Below, piece after piece: positions 54,561 to 64,000 of a DNA stretch of 64,000 bases (positions within the stretch are counted from its first letter, which is position 1; every line of letters begins with the position of its first letter). Origin of the DNA: Chloranthus sessilifolius (taxonomy: Eukaryota; Streptophyta; Magnoliopsida; Chloranthales; Chloranthaceae); assembly GCA_021018995.1 (NCBI GenBank), contig CM037596.1, positions 68,985,367-69,049,366 on the forward strand. Reading direction: 5' to 3'. The notes beneath the pieces are model-generated. The model saw nothing but the letters and a program-made list of their open reading frames with translations. It did not search any database and was not told the origin of the DNA. The position numbers and the translations under genes were made by a program.

Positions 54561-56300
54561 TTGTTTAGTGCCGGCACAATAGCATCTTCGTACCCTCCGT
54601 CATCCCATAGGAGAAGAAGGAGGAAGCTTTACGGGCCCCATTCGAGGCATTCATGCCCGACTCGATACCGAGCAATGTCGTGGGCTGTGGACCTGGCTTA
54701 TGCCGATCCCGACTCATCCCTGCCACATTCTCCAACCCATTCCCATACCGAAGAAGCTTTTACTTTCACCCTCTCACCCCCTCACCCAATCAACCCTCAC
54801 CATAACCGGCCCGTTCGGTGCCCCTATTTTCCTTCCACCACTTCCCAAAATATCCAAAATCTAACTCCCCATTTCCCATAATTTTCCCAATCCATGCCTT
54901 CATCCATGGCCATATCCAACCCATCTCACCTTCCTTCCACACCCGTTCAAAACCCGGCCCCATCCTCTACCTTAACCAACATACCCTATTTTTCATCCGC
55001 CTAACGCGATCCACCCATATCTATCCATGCCACATCCAATCCCCCACACATCCCTCCATTTACCCAAGTCATGCCCATCTTTCCGAAACCATGACCAATT
55101 TTCCTCTCTCATTTTCCACCTTTATGCCCCATACATCTTTCCCATACATGCCTAATCCATCCATCAATGCCCCACCTCATTTCTCCAATCCACCCCATAT
55201 CCCACCCCCCACTCGGGCCATGACCAATTTTACCGAGGCCATGCCCAAATTTTCCTCTTCATACACCCCATTCATAACCCTCCAACACTCAAATAACCCA
55301 TTTCTATCCGACCCCCCTTCCATGGCCATGATGGAGGAGATGTTCCAAACCTACAATAGGTGGAAGGCCTCCCAACACATCCCTCCTCATAATTACCACA
55401 CATCCATGGATCCATTTGAGACCCTATCAAGCCTCCATGCCTCACTCCCCCATGACCCCCATCAACCCCCCATCATCCACACCATCCAAGCCCCCATTTC
55501 CCACATACCCCAAGGCCCAATGGCCCAAACCCCCATTCCCCACATACCCTAAGGCCCCATGGCCCAAAACCCCATGACCCACACCCATAAAGGGCCCGTG
55601 ACCCAGACCCACCAAGGGCCCATGGCCCAGACCCATCAAGGGCCCATGGCCCAACCCCATCAATGTCCCATGACCCAAATCCACCAAGGCCCCCTGGGCC
55701 ACACCCATCATGACCAAGGCTTTGTGGCCTCAGCTTCCCAAGGACCCATGGGCTAAACCTTCATAGCCCAACCCTCCTAAGGCTTCATAGCCCAAACCCA
55801 AGCCCAACAAAACCTTGGAGCCTCACACCCATACCCTTAATAGTTTCTCTAAAATTTCACCCATTCACAACCCTCATACCCAGCTCAAATGCATGCCTTA
55901 CATCAACCCCAATTTACCCATATCCCAACATCCCAAAGTCAGTTCCAAACCTTTCCCCATGCCCAATGGCCTCACCAACCCACCCCAGAATCTGACTTCT
56001 ACTCATCCCATTTCCCAACAAACCTTCCCTCACCTCCAATGGACTCATCCAACCCCTATCCAGGCCATTCCCATCTAGTCCATGCAGCACCAGCAAGAGA
56101 ATCCCACCCTCATTACACCCTATATAGACTAGCAGTATGAAGAGGACAAGATCAGGAACAATGGAGCCTATGCTGGGGTATTGACCAGCCTTAACCCTCC
56201 TATAATCTCCCACTCCTTGGTAGCCTAAAGTGAAATCCAATTGACTGCTGAGAAAGTGGCCCCCATATCTAAGGAATCAGAATAGCTGAAAGAGCAGTTA
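54561..56300 (+). pseudogene. Tat2 gag N-terminal, Pro/His/Thr-rich region
   Basis: ATG at 54561 opens MFSAGTIASSYPPSSHRRRR; the frame ends at 54881 and a second frame (54818-55552) carries on with very Pro-, His- and Ser-rich sequence. A 24-bp minisatellite encoding GPMAQTHQ units lies at 55559-55730. The composition is low complexity, but its place between leader and gag core suits the long N-terminal extension of Tat gag. At least two frameshifts and several stops. Confidence 0.6.
55556..55730 (+). repeat. 24-bp minisatellite coding GPMAQTHQ
   Basis: Units of GGGCCCATGGCCCAGACCCA-type sequence with period 24 bp, so reading frame is kept; variants GPVTQTHQ, GPMAQPHQ, CPMTQIHQ. Looser copies extend left to about 55500 and right to 55800. 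Confidence 0.75.
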
Positions 56301-56318
56301 GACAAAATTTAGAAGCAG

Positions 56319-57450
56319 TTGTTGAAGATGGGTGGTGCTGAAATCCACACCACAGACTTCTCAGATTTATGCTTATTTGCTGAGGTCTCCTTGCCTCCCA
56401 AATTTAAAGTGCCTGCTTTTGACAAGTACAACGACACCGGCAATCCCATAGCACACCTCAAGTCTTATTATGGGGACATGTGCCAGTATGGAAGGGATGA
56501 AAAACTATTGATAAAGGTCTTTCAAAAAAGTTTGTCGGTCCAGCCTTGAGATGGTTTATATCTTTGGAACCGTCTATGATGAAAACTTGGAAGGACTTGA
56601 TGCTCTTATTTTAGGAATAATATGTCTACAATATAGACATTGAACCGTGTAAGTTAGATTTGGACCGTTTGAAGCAGAATTCGAATGAAACTTTTAGCGC
56701 TTATTTGGGGTGTTGGAGAGCACTAATAGCTCAGGTTGGAAATAGGATACCTGATGATGAACAAATAGAAATGATTTCCAAAAATACCCTGCCAGTGATC
56801 TCCAACTTTTTAGTGTACTAGCAGCGGTCTAGCTTTACTGATTTGGTAAGGAACGCCAATCGCTGTGAAGGTGCTATCAGGGAAGGTTGCCTGAGCAAGA
56901 ATGTACCGAGTAGAGCCAGTGGGGTTAGAAGGTTTTCAGAACAGAGGAACGAGAAGTGAATAGGGGCCGATGCCCAGAACATTGCCAACACCAGGCCCAA
57001 TAATAATATAACCCCGTTCCAATTTCAAGCAACCTAGCCAGCACCAATCAGAACTGAGCAGATACAGAGAGTAAGGAATGCAGATGACTTTAGAGTAGAG
57101 GAGATCCCGCTACGACTGAGTGTTTATACCCTTAGGGCAATCATTAAGTGTACTTTTTCCTTTGTTAATAGAAAAGAGATTAGTTACTGCTCGTTAACCA
57201 CAACCTCCTCCTCACCCAATCCCAAAGAATTATGACCCTAATACTCACTATAATTTTTATTAGGGTTCGGCTCACTCGACTGATTGCTGCTTTCCATTGA
57301 AGCACGTGATCTAAGATTTAATTGATGTCGAAAAAATTATTCCACATGCACCTTCTTAATTGAACCGGCACGCGAACATTCATCAGGTGCCATTACCCCC
57401 ACATCCTACCAGAGGAGCAAGTCCCAGTCCCACCATCGGGATGATAGAAG
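56319..57450 (+). pseudogene. Tat2 gag capsid region and linker
   Basis: LPPKFKVPAFDKYNDTGNPI then HLKSYYGDMCQYGRDEKLL, the retrotransposon-gag start, in 56319-56549. After a frame change: RWFISLEPSMMKTWKDL, FSAYLGCWRALIAQV and GNRIPDDEQIEMISKNTLP. A degenerate HSTDCCFPLKHVIQDLIDVEKI (57265-57340) is typical of Tat gag C-termini. Stops at about 56610, 56820 and 56959. It packages element RNA in intact relatives. Confidence 0.8.
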
Positions 57451-58298
57451 AATGTGAAGATGAATTTGAATTTGACCCGTCAAACTATATCACCGACCGG
57501 GAAATTTATGTAGCACAGTTGCAAAGAGATTGCGAAGAGAGGACTATCGGGCTGATTGAACCCTTGAATTTATCGGATTATTTTCCCAACCCAGCACCAC
57601 TAGTTGAACCCTTAGATCTTAGGGCTTATTTCCCATCACCCACACCTGTAATTATGTGCACATATTTGCGTATCAACCACGTACAGCCACCCCCATCAAT
57701 TACCCAATAGCCCAACAGGTCCTCCATTCCCCACCATCACCTATCAATTATCAATGGCCCACTCCTACCCATTACCCCTGGTGTAACCACCCGCAAACCT
57801 CATCACCCCAATCTGGCCCAATTTTGCCACCCAACCATCTATCATTGAGGTGAACCAAGAATTACTCACCCTTCCAGAGCCATCAGTACAAATGCAACAG
57901 TTATCGGCAGCCACTCCGTTTCAGATTTCGGGACCAACCTACAATCCTCATTAGGTCTCACTGAGTTATGAGCAGACAGATGTCAACACTAGCAGCAGCA
58001 GAGAAGGGGCAGTGGACTTTGTAACCAGATTCAGGAGGATTTCTAAGCAGCCGAAAGCACCAGCAACAACACAAGCCCAACCAGAGGGAATGAAAGATAG
58101 TGCCATTAATCTTTTTGCAAAAATGAGTCGAGAACATATACTAGAGACTTAGTTGAGAAGGATGCCAGCTCACATCACTGTATGGGATCTACTAATGACG
58201 TCCCCACTCCATTTTTAAGTTTAATGGGGGTGTTAAAAAATACACATGTTTCACTTCAGGTGAGTCCTGATGAGGTTGGATAAATAATTGGTCAGGTT
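57360..58298 (+). pseudogene. Tat2 gag-protease linker
   Basis: A Pro-rich reading (57360-57710, 116 residues) with ECEDEFEFDPSNYITDREIY and two LNLSDYFPNP/LDLRAYFPSP repeats, then degenerate frames. Around 58110-58300 appear MPAHITVWDLLMTSP and a VSPDEVG stretch, as found just before the protease in Tat polyproteins. Frame broken several times. Confidence 0.6.
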
Positions 58299-58830
58299 AT
58301 GGCTCCAAATGCAATTTCATTTTCGGATACCGATTTACCAGAGGAAGGATGTAGTCACTCAAAATCCTTAAATATAACTGTTGAGTCTGAAAATATGATA
58401 ATCCCTTTAGTTTTAATCTATAATGAGTCTGTGTTAAATATATGCCCGCTGAGAACCGCTACCAAGATTGAGGTAGATCCGTGCATGCTGAGACCCACGA
58501 GAACCAGTGCCCGAGGCTTCGATAATACACGAAGAGAGATAATGGGAGAAGTTGACCTTGAGCTGTTGATTGGGACAATGACCTTCTTCATATTATTTCA
58601 AGTAATGGACATAAAATCCTCGTTCAATCTTTTGTTAAGGCGCCCATGACTGCATGAATTTGGAGCGATCCCATCCACGCTGCACCGGAAGCTCAAGTTC
58701 GCGTCCGGGCATAAGATTATCACTATCATTGGAGAAGGGTACAGTGAGAAGGAAAAAGCAACCAACAATATTGAAAAGCCCAACGTGCTGGATGTGCCAC
58801 ACACCGTTGAGGATGTTGACCTCCACAACT
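58299..58830 (+). pseudogene. Tat2 aspartic protease
   Basis: MAPNAISFSDTDLPEEG then VLIYNESVLNICPLRTAT: the usual DNGS/DDGS active site has Tyr for the catalytic Asp, so the enzyme would be dead even without the TGA at 58648-58650. Then DLELLIGTMTF and SFNLLLRRP. After the stop the frame goes on as LHEFGAIPSTLHRKLKF. The start is simply an in-frame Met; the enzyme is normally cut from the polyprotein. Confidence 0.82.
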
Positions 58831-59760
58831 TCGAATATGAATTATCGATGGTACTCTCAGAGCCCATCGATGGCATCATTCCAAGAACCAGAGGTGGAAT
58901 GGTAGCGGCAGTGGCCATGCTCCAAAGGTGGGGCTATAAAAAGGACGAGGACTCGAGTCTAGACTGCAAGGTAGAAAAGAGGCAATCACAGCTAAGGGTG
59001 GTCAGAAAGTCAGGTTTGGGCTAGGTTACAAGCTCCCGAAAGAAGAAGTGCGAGAGGCTAAGGAGAAAGCCCGTATGACGACAGCTGCTAGAGCTAGGTG
59101 GATACACAGAGGAAAAACCCCGTCCCATGCCTCATAGTAAAAAATCATTCGTGAGCACCGGGGTTGTAAAGATCGATAGGAATGGGGTAACCTAATTAAC
59201 CCCACATAAGCCTACAATACCGGTTCACCCCACCAATCCCCACATCACCCTTCCCAGCTTGGAGATAGACTTGGCCGCGTTATCCCTCTTTAAGGAACGA
59301 CGCTCCATATTAAAACAATCTCCCCCTTTGGTAAATCACCACAAAACGATATTAATGTTTGAGGATGTAATCTCAGATGAATTGGGGATCAATATGATGG
59401 AGGCCAACTCCGAAGAGCCGTAGCAGTTAGCTCCATCCAAGCAGGTAAAGAAGTGGCCTCTCAGGTACGCAACTCGGCATCTTTGCCCCAAACCCTAGAA
59501 GCGGGGAGTGGCCTAAACTTTGGCACCCGTTTCCAAAAAAAAAAACCTATAAAAAGTGAGATAAGCCCTTGGTAGGCAATGCCTTGTATATACATAGACT
59601 GGCGTTGCCAAGGGTCCGTCTGCAAAGAAAATAAAAATTCCAAAAACATTGAGAAAATCCAAAATCCAAAAATATTGTCATTTAAAATTTTAAATAAAAT
59701 TCCACATAAAGAAGCTTTAATTGAAATATCCATCCCATGTAAAATCGACTACTTTCTTAT
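58831..59760 (+). pseudogene. Tat2 G-patch and linker
   Basis: EPIDGIIPRTRGGMVAAVAM then RWGYKKDEDSSLDCKVEK, a frame-shifted remains of the G-patch (Tat1 keeps WGYKKGRGLGPRLQG). Downstream sequence mirrors Tat1's linker, with PKILSFKILNKIPHKEALIE at about 59660-59720. Stops and frame changes throughout. Confidence 0.7.
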
Positions 59761-61260
59761 AGAAATACAAGAAAAGGTAGGAGTTACGAGTCTGGATGAG
59801 GATGTCCTTTTTGAGGAGCTCACCAATGAGCTCCTTGACCGGTTTGCCGACTTGAGCATGGCCCTGCCCCGATTGTTGAAGAAACCGAAGACACCAATCT
59901 AGGGACTGAGGAGATTCCCTGAATTACTAAAATTAGAATATCGCTATCTCCTGAAGAAAGAAAAATCATGATCGATTTCCTTCGGTCATAACAAGACATG
60001 TTTTGCCTGGTCGTACAAGGATATACCTGGTCTGGACACCGATTTGGTCGAGCATGAGTTACCTCTATACCTTGATATGAAGTCGGTTAAGCAGAAGCTG
60101 AGATGTCTCTGACCCGAGTTGATGCTAAAAGTCAAAGATGAGGTCATCAAGCAGTATGACGCGAGGTTTCTCATGATATCCAAATACCCGCAGTGGCTAG
60201 CCAATATTGTGCCTGTGTCAAAGAAAGACGGGAAGGTCTACATGTATATCAATTTTCGCAACTTGAATAAAGCAAGATCGAAGGATGATTTCCCATTGCC
60301 ACACATCTTCATCTTGGTCGATAACACTGCTAAGCACGGGATGCTTTCATTTATGGATGGATTCTCCGGATACAACCAGATCAAGATGAAAGAGGTCGAC
60401 CGAGAGAAGAAAACGTTCATCACTCCGTGGGGAACCTTTTGCTATAGAGTCATGCCATTCGGGCTGAAGAATGTTTGCGTAACATACCAGAGAGCTATGA
60501 CTGCACTATTTCACGATGTGATGCACTGAGAAATTGAAGTGTATGTCGATGATATGATAGACAAGTCACCGGAGCGAAGTGATCACTTGGTAAACCTCCA
60601 GAAGCTATTTGAGAGGTTGAAAAAGTATAGGTTATGTCTGAATCTACAGAAGTGCGCCTTTGGTGCTATGTCTGGAAAACTGTTAGGATTCATTGTCAGT
60701 AGGAGAGGGATTGAGGTCAATCCAATCAAGGTAAAAGCTATCACGGAAATGCCGCCGCCATCTACTAAGAAAGAAGTTAGAGGCTTCTTGGGCATAATAC
60801 AATATATTAGTCGGTTTATTGCACAACTAACTCTAATCTGTGCGCCAATCTTCAACCTACTTCGGAAGAACTCACCCGTTGAATGGAACTACGATTGTCA
60901 GGTAGCATTCGATAAAATCAAAAGTTACCTCCTTAACCTACCTGTTTTGGTACCACCTGAGTCGGGGAGACCACTCTTGATGTATCTCTCCATGACGAAA
61001 GTTTTGATGGGATGTGTCTTAGGGCAGCAATGCGAGATGGGAAGAAGAGAGTAGGCCATCTACTATCTGAGCAAAAAATTTACTGATTATGAGACGCGCT
61101 ATTCCCATTTGGAGAAAGCATGCCTGGCTCTTGTATGGGCTACGCAGAGGCTCCGCCATTACTTACTATCCTAAGCCGTTATACTCCTAGACCGAATGGA
61201 CCCGTTGAAGTACCTTTTTGAAAAGCCAACCCTTACTGGACAAACTGCATGATGGCAGCT
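59761..61260 (+). pseudogene. Tat2 reverse transcriptase and first RNase H
   Basis: The RT stretch 60119-60529 is open and includes SKKDGKVYMYINFRNLNKAR and PWGTFCYRVMPFGLKN. The catalytic YVDDM (60539 on) is intact, but the third block has YINF where family members have CIDF. A stop at 60527-60529 separates the two. The connection EVRGFLGIIQYISRFIAQ and first RNase H (PLLMYLSMTKVLMGCVLGQQ, then YETRYSHLEKACLALVWATQ) follow to about 61250 with a few stops. Confidence 0.9.
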
Positions 61261-61372
61261 TTTACTGTCTGAGTTTGACATCATGTACGTCACCTAAAAG
61301 TCTATCAAGGGGCAGGCACTTGCCGATCATCTTGTCGAAAATCCTTTTCCAGATTATGAAGACATCCTGTTC

Positions 61373-61860
61373 ATGATGAAAGACAACACTGAGGAAGAAG
61401 AAGTATCATGGGTAATGCACTTTGACGGGGCAACAAATGCCAAGGGTCAGGGAGTTGACACCATTCTGATTTCGCCGAGAGGATCACATGTACCGGTTTC
61501 TATCAAGCTCAAATTCCCTTGCATAAGTAACATGGTCGAATATGAAGCCTGTGTAATAGGATTGCAGGCAGCTCTCGATCTAAACGTAACTCACCTCTGA
61601 GTATTCAACGATTCGTAGTTAATCATATGCCAGACTAATGGAGATTGGAAGACGAAAGATAAAAAATTGATCCCTTACCATGAGCACCTCGAGGATCTGA
61701 TAGCTTACTTCAAGGATGTGACATTCTCATATGTTATGCGGATAAGGAATCGCTTTGCCGATGCACTAGCAACATTGGCATCCATGGTAGAAATCCTGTA
61801 TGGTGTTGAGATGAAGCTGATCATGATCGAGCAGAGAAATGAGCCGGCCTTCTGCCTTTA
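61373..61860 (+). pseudogene. Tat2 second, archaeal-type RNase H
   Basis: WVMHFDGATNAKGQGVD carries the first Asp, MVEYEACVIGLQAALDL the Glu, and VFNDS the next Asp. A TGA after NVTHL (61598-61600) and TAG at 61616 break it. It then runs on as IPYHEHLEDLIAYFKDVTF and RIRNRFADALATLASMVEIL (61667-61861). All three visible catalytic residues are kept, so decay is recent. Confidence 0.85.
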
Positions 61861-61959
61861 GATTGAGAAACCCCTAAAGCCTGATGATGAGCCACCTTGG
61901 TTCTCAGATATCAAGAATTTCTTTGAGACACTAACTTTCCCTAAGGGTACGTCCAAGAC

Positions 61960-63162
61960 AGACCCGCAAACCATTCAACGTCTAGCGGCAGACTATGTCA
62001 TTTACGGGGAATGCCTTTACAAGCGGTCCTACAATAACATCTTGCTCAGGTGCCTTATTGAAAGTGAAGCGATCAACATCATGAAGGAGATTCACGAGGG
62101 GGTATGCGGCACCCACGTCAATGGTCACATGCTTGCTAAGAAAATTCTGCGGTAGGGATACTTTTGGACCACTATGGAATCGGATTTCTGCAAACACGTT
62201 CAGAAATGCTACAAGTGTCAGGAGCACTCCATTCTGATACACGCTCTTGTCATTGATCTTTATAGCATGACCACTCCTTGGCCATTTACTACCTGGGGCC
62301 TTGACGTCGTCAGAATGATTAATCTAAAAGCATCAAGTGGACATCGGTTCATCCTCTTTGCCATTGAGTACTTTACTAAGTTGGTAGAAGCGGCATCCTA
62401 CGCCAACATCACGACCGGTCACGTCAAGAAATTTCTCAAGAATAATATTGTGTGCTGATTTGGAGCACCCAGGGATATCATCATGAACAACAGCATAAAC
62501 TTTGCAAATAAGCATATCCGGGACTTTTGCGAGCAATACAAGATCAAGCACTATCGTTCGTCCCCTTATCGGCCTAAAACTAATAAAGCTGTGGAAGCTG
62601 CAAATAAGACAGTCGTCCGCATCCTCAAAAAAATGGTCATAACTTACCAAGATTGGAGAGAAATACTATCATATTCTTTGTGGGCCTACAGAACATCGAT
62701 TAGTACCGCTACAGGGGCAACGCCATTCTCCCTTGTGTATGGAATCGAGGCCGTCCTACTTGTAAAAGTTGAAGTACCCTCGCTCCGAATCCTCATGGAA
62801 TCAGGCTTACCCAAAGCAGAGAGAGATCCCGCTTTGAACAATTGAACTTAATGGATGAGAAAAGGCTCCTAGCCTTGTGCCACACTCAAATTTACCAGGG
62901 GCAAATTGCTCGCGCTTACAATAAATGTGTCCGTGGTCGAGATCTGAAGGTGAGAGACACCGTGCTGAAGAAGATCTTCCCATCCCTCCACGCTGATCCG
63001 AGAGGAAAGTTCAAGCCAAATTGGGAGGGACCATACGTCGTCAAGGAAGTACTGCTGGGATATGCCATCCGCCTCGCACCATGGATAGAGATCACTTTCC
63101 AGAGCCCATCAATGCTGGATATGTTCGACGGTTCTACTCATAGGTCTATCGCGATAAGGTAA
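61960..63162 (+). pseudogene. Tat2 integrase
   Basis: The zinc-binding region has HVNGHMLAKKILR, a stop at 62154, then HVQKCYKCQEHS. The core: LDVVRMINLKASSGHRFILF (first Asp), IIMNNSINFANKHIRDF where Tat1 has ITDNGTNF, so the second catalytic Asp is lost (Asn), and KTNKAVEAANKTV (Glu). The C-terminal part (62842-63162) is open: KKIFPSLHADPRGKFKPNWE and GYAIRLAPW. Its end is shifted relative to Tat1's YVRRFYS. Confidence 0.85.
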
Positions 63163-64000
63163 GTATTGCTGAAACAGATACGTGGGTGCTTAAGAACCAC
63201 CCAAAATAGGCCATCATTCCAAGCACAATAGTCAAAAAGCATCTCTAAAAATGATGATATCTTTGGTGACCCCATTTGAGCCTGGGCCTTTCTTTCAATA
63301 AACTCCTTCCTTGAAAAAGAAAAAGTGTGTATATATACAAAGAAAAAAAAGAGATGAAGTAGAATTGCTATAAAAAAAAATCGAAAAAGCAAAACCTCAG
63401 AAAGAGATTGTCTGAAATAAGAAAAAAGAGAAAAGAAGAATCATGGGGCATGTATAGTAAAATCCCCCAAGGAAGAAAATATGCTGTAAAAAATTGAAAG
63501 CGCATCAAGGAAACCTTTTTAGCCCAGCATACCTTCAAATCCTAACCTAACCTATGGCCAAGCTACACCCTAAAGAAAGCCCTCTTTTTAGGTTCACAAG
63601 CAGTCATAGTATCTATCAAGTCAACATGAGCCGAGTTGTGAGATGACACTAGAATCCCATCTAGCCGGCTATAACAGAATCGACGTCTATGTCACGACTT
63701 TTGAAAAAATAATAAAAGAAAAAAATAAAAAATAAAAATACAACCTCAAAGCAAGACGGACGTAGTGAAAACCCGAAAGGGCACTACGGATAAAAACAAC
63801 GAGCTTGTACGGACCAAGTGAAAACTCGAAAGGGCACTTGGGGTAAGAGAGCTAAACCCATGAATGTGGTGAAAAACCGAAAGGGCACCACGAGTAAAAG
63901 GAGGGCAAAAACGGGCACGACGAACGAGCGTTATGAGCAAAAGAGTTTTAAAAGAAAAAAAATTAAAGAAGAAAGGTTTGAAAAGATTGATGATATTGAT
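63163..64000 (+). other. Tat2 3' region to window end
   Basis: Matches Tat1's 14160-15000 closely, for example the CATGGGGCATGTATAGTAAA segment (63443). It contains A-rich runs and the three-hairpin array. The element continues past the window; whether it carries the antisense genes cannot be seen. Confidence 0.75.
63761..63892 (+). ncRNA. Row of three GAAA-capped hairpins in Tat2 3' region
   Basis: Same design as in Tat1 at 14788-14919, spaced 51-53 bp. Outer arms pair perfectly or with a terminal G-T: CGTAGTG/CACTACG (63761-63767 with 63782-63788), CCAAGTG/CACTTGG (63814-63820 with 63835-63841), TGTGGTG/CACCACG (63865-63871 with 63886-63892). Each is followed by an AAAA bulge, a 3-bp stem and GAAA (third copy ACC for CCC). 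Between units, second and third stem pairs swap G-C for C-G and T-A for A-T, which is compensatory change. Confidence 0.75.

Larger units (their letters stand above)
51665..64000 (+). mobile_element. Tat2: Tat-lineage Ty3/gypsy retrotransposon (3' part outside window)
   Basis: 5' LTR 51665-53244, PBS, leader, gag, protease, G-patch, RT, dual RNase H, integrase to about 63162, then 3' region to the window end. It is the same family as Tat1 by LTR ends, pol sequence and the hairpin array. It lies inside D2. Being less broken than Tat1 in RT and integrase, it serves as a guide to Tat1's structure. Stops and frameshifts remain in gag, protease and RNase H. Confidence 0.92.

Noticed and set aside
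54818-55552. 244-residue open frame rich in Pro, His and Ser, the longest in the window; possible host gene
   Set aside because: It lies between Tat2's PBS/leader and its gag core, is low complexity and has no domain; it is best seen as part of the Tat gag N-terminal extension.
55442-55717. Gly/His-rich minus-strand ORF of 91 residues
   Set aside because: It is the mirror of the GPMAQTHQ minisatellite on the plus strand.

Overview
This window is plant DNA from a flowering plant with a repeat-rich genome. I see no host gene, tRNA gene or rRNA gene. Nearly all of it is LTR retrotransposons nested inside one another. The plant origin follows from the families (Tat-lineage Ty3/gypsy with a second RNase H, a chromodomain-bearing chromovirus, Athila-like non-autonomous elements), from the primer sites (initiator-Met, tRNA-Asp-type, Tat-type) and from the extra ORFs (plant mobile domain, DUF7745-like). 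The species cannot be read from the sequence.

Layout. (1) Tat1, plus strand, 1-382 and 9800-25008: protease, G-patch, RT, RNase H, second RNase H and integrase, then a long 3' region with two antisense genes, then the 3' LTR; its 5' part lies outside the window. (2) Inside Tat1's protease/G-patch region sits LARD-A (383-9799), a non-autonomous Athila-like element. Its 5' LTR is itself split by an inverted solo LTR (2492-4581, target duplication ATTCC). (3) Tat1 is itself inserted in another Athila-like element (25009-28128), which was also hit by a solo LTR (25308-27754, target duplication TTAGG). (4) Chromovirus D, plus strand, 28146-40102: a 5'-truncated 5' LTR, gag-pol with chromodomain, a separate sense-strand extra ORF with its own promoter-like region, and a full 3' LTR. 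(5) 40103-41297: poorly resolved sequence. (6) Minus-strand chromovirus remnant F (41298-43645). (7) Minus-strand Athila-like element G (43664-48767), split by solo LTR H (45548-48537, target duplication AAAAC). (8) Minus-strand D-family element D2 (48768-51664), broken by (9) Tat2, plus strand, 51665 to the window end, the same family as Tat1, with 5' LTR, PBS, leader, gag and pol.

All coding regions carry stops or frameshifts, so none looks able to move by itself. Three structural themes stand out. First, both Tat copies carry, just after pol, a row of three RNA-like hairpins (7-bp stem, AAAA bulge, 3-bp stem, GAAA loop) whose stems change sequence but keep pairing. Second, most LTR families here carry their own array of short CpG-containing, often palindromic motifs near the promoter, and the same motif recurs in front of the extra ORFs: GATCGATCGA in D and a 23-bp palindrome in Tat. 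Third, Tat1 carries, antisense to itself, a plant-mobile-domain gene with about seven exons and six introns of 84-98 bp. Together these suggest element-specific regulatory modules serving accessory genes; that function is inference.
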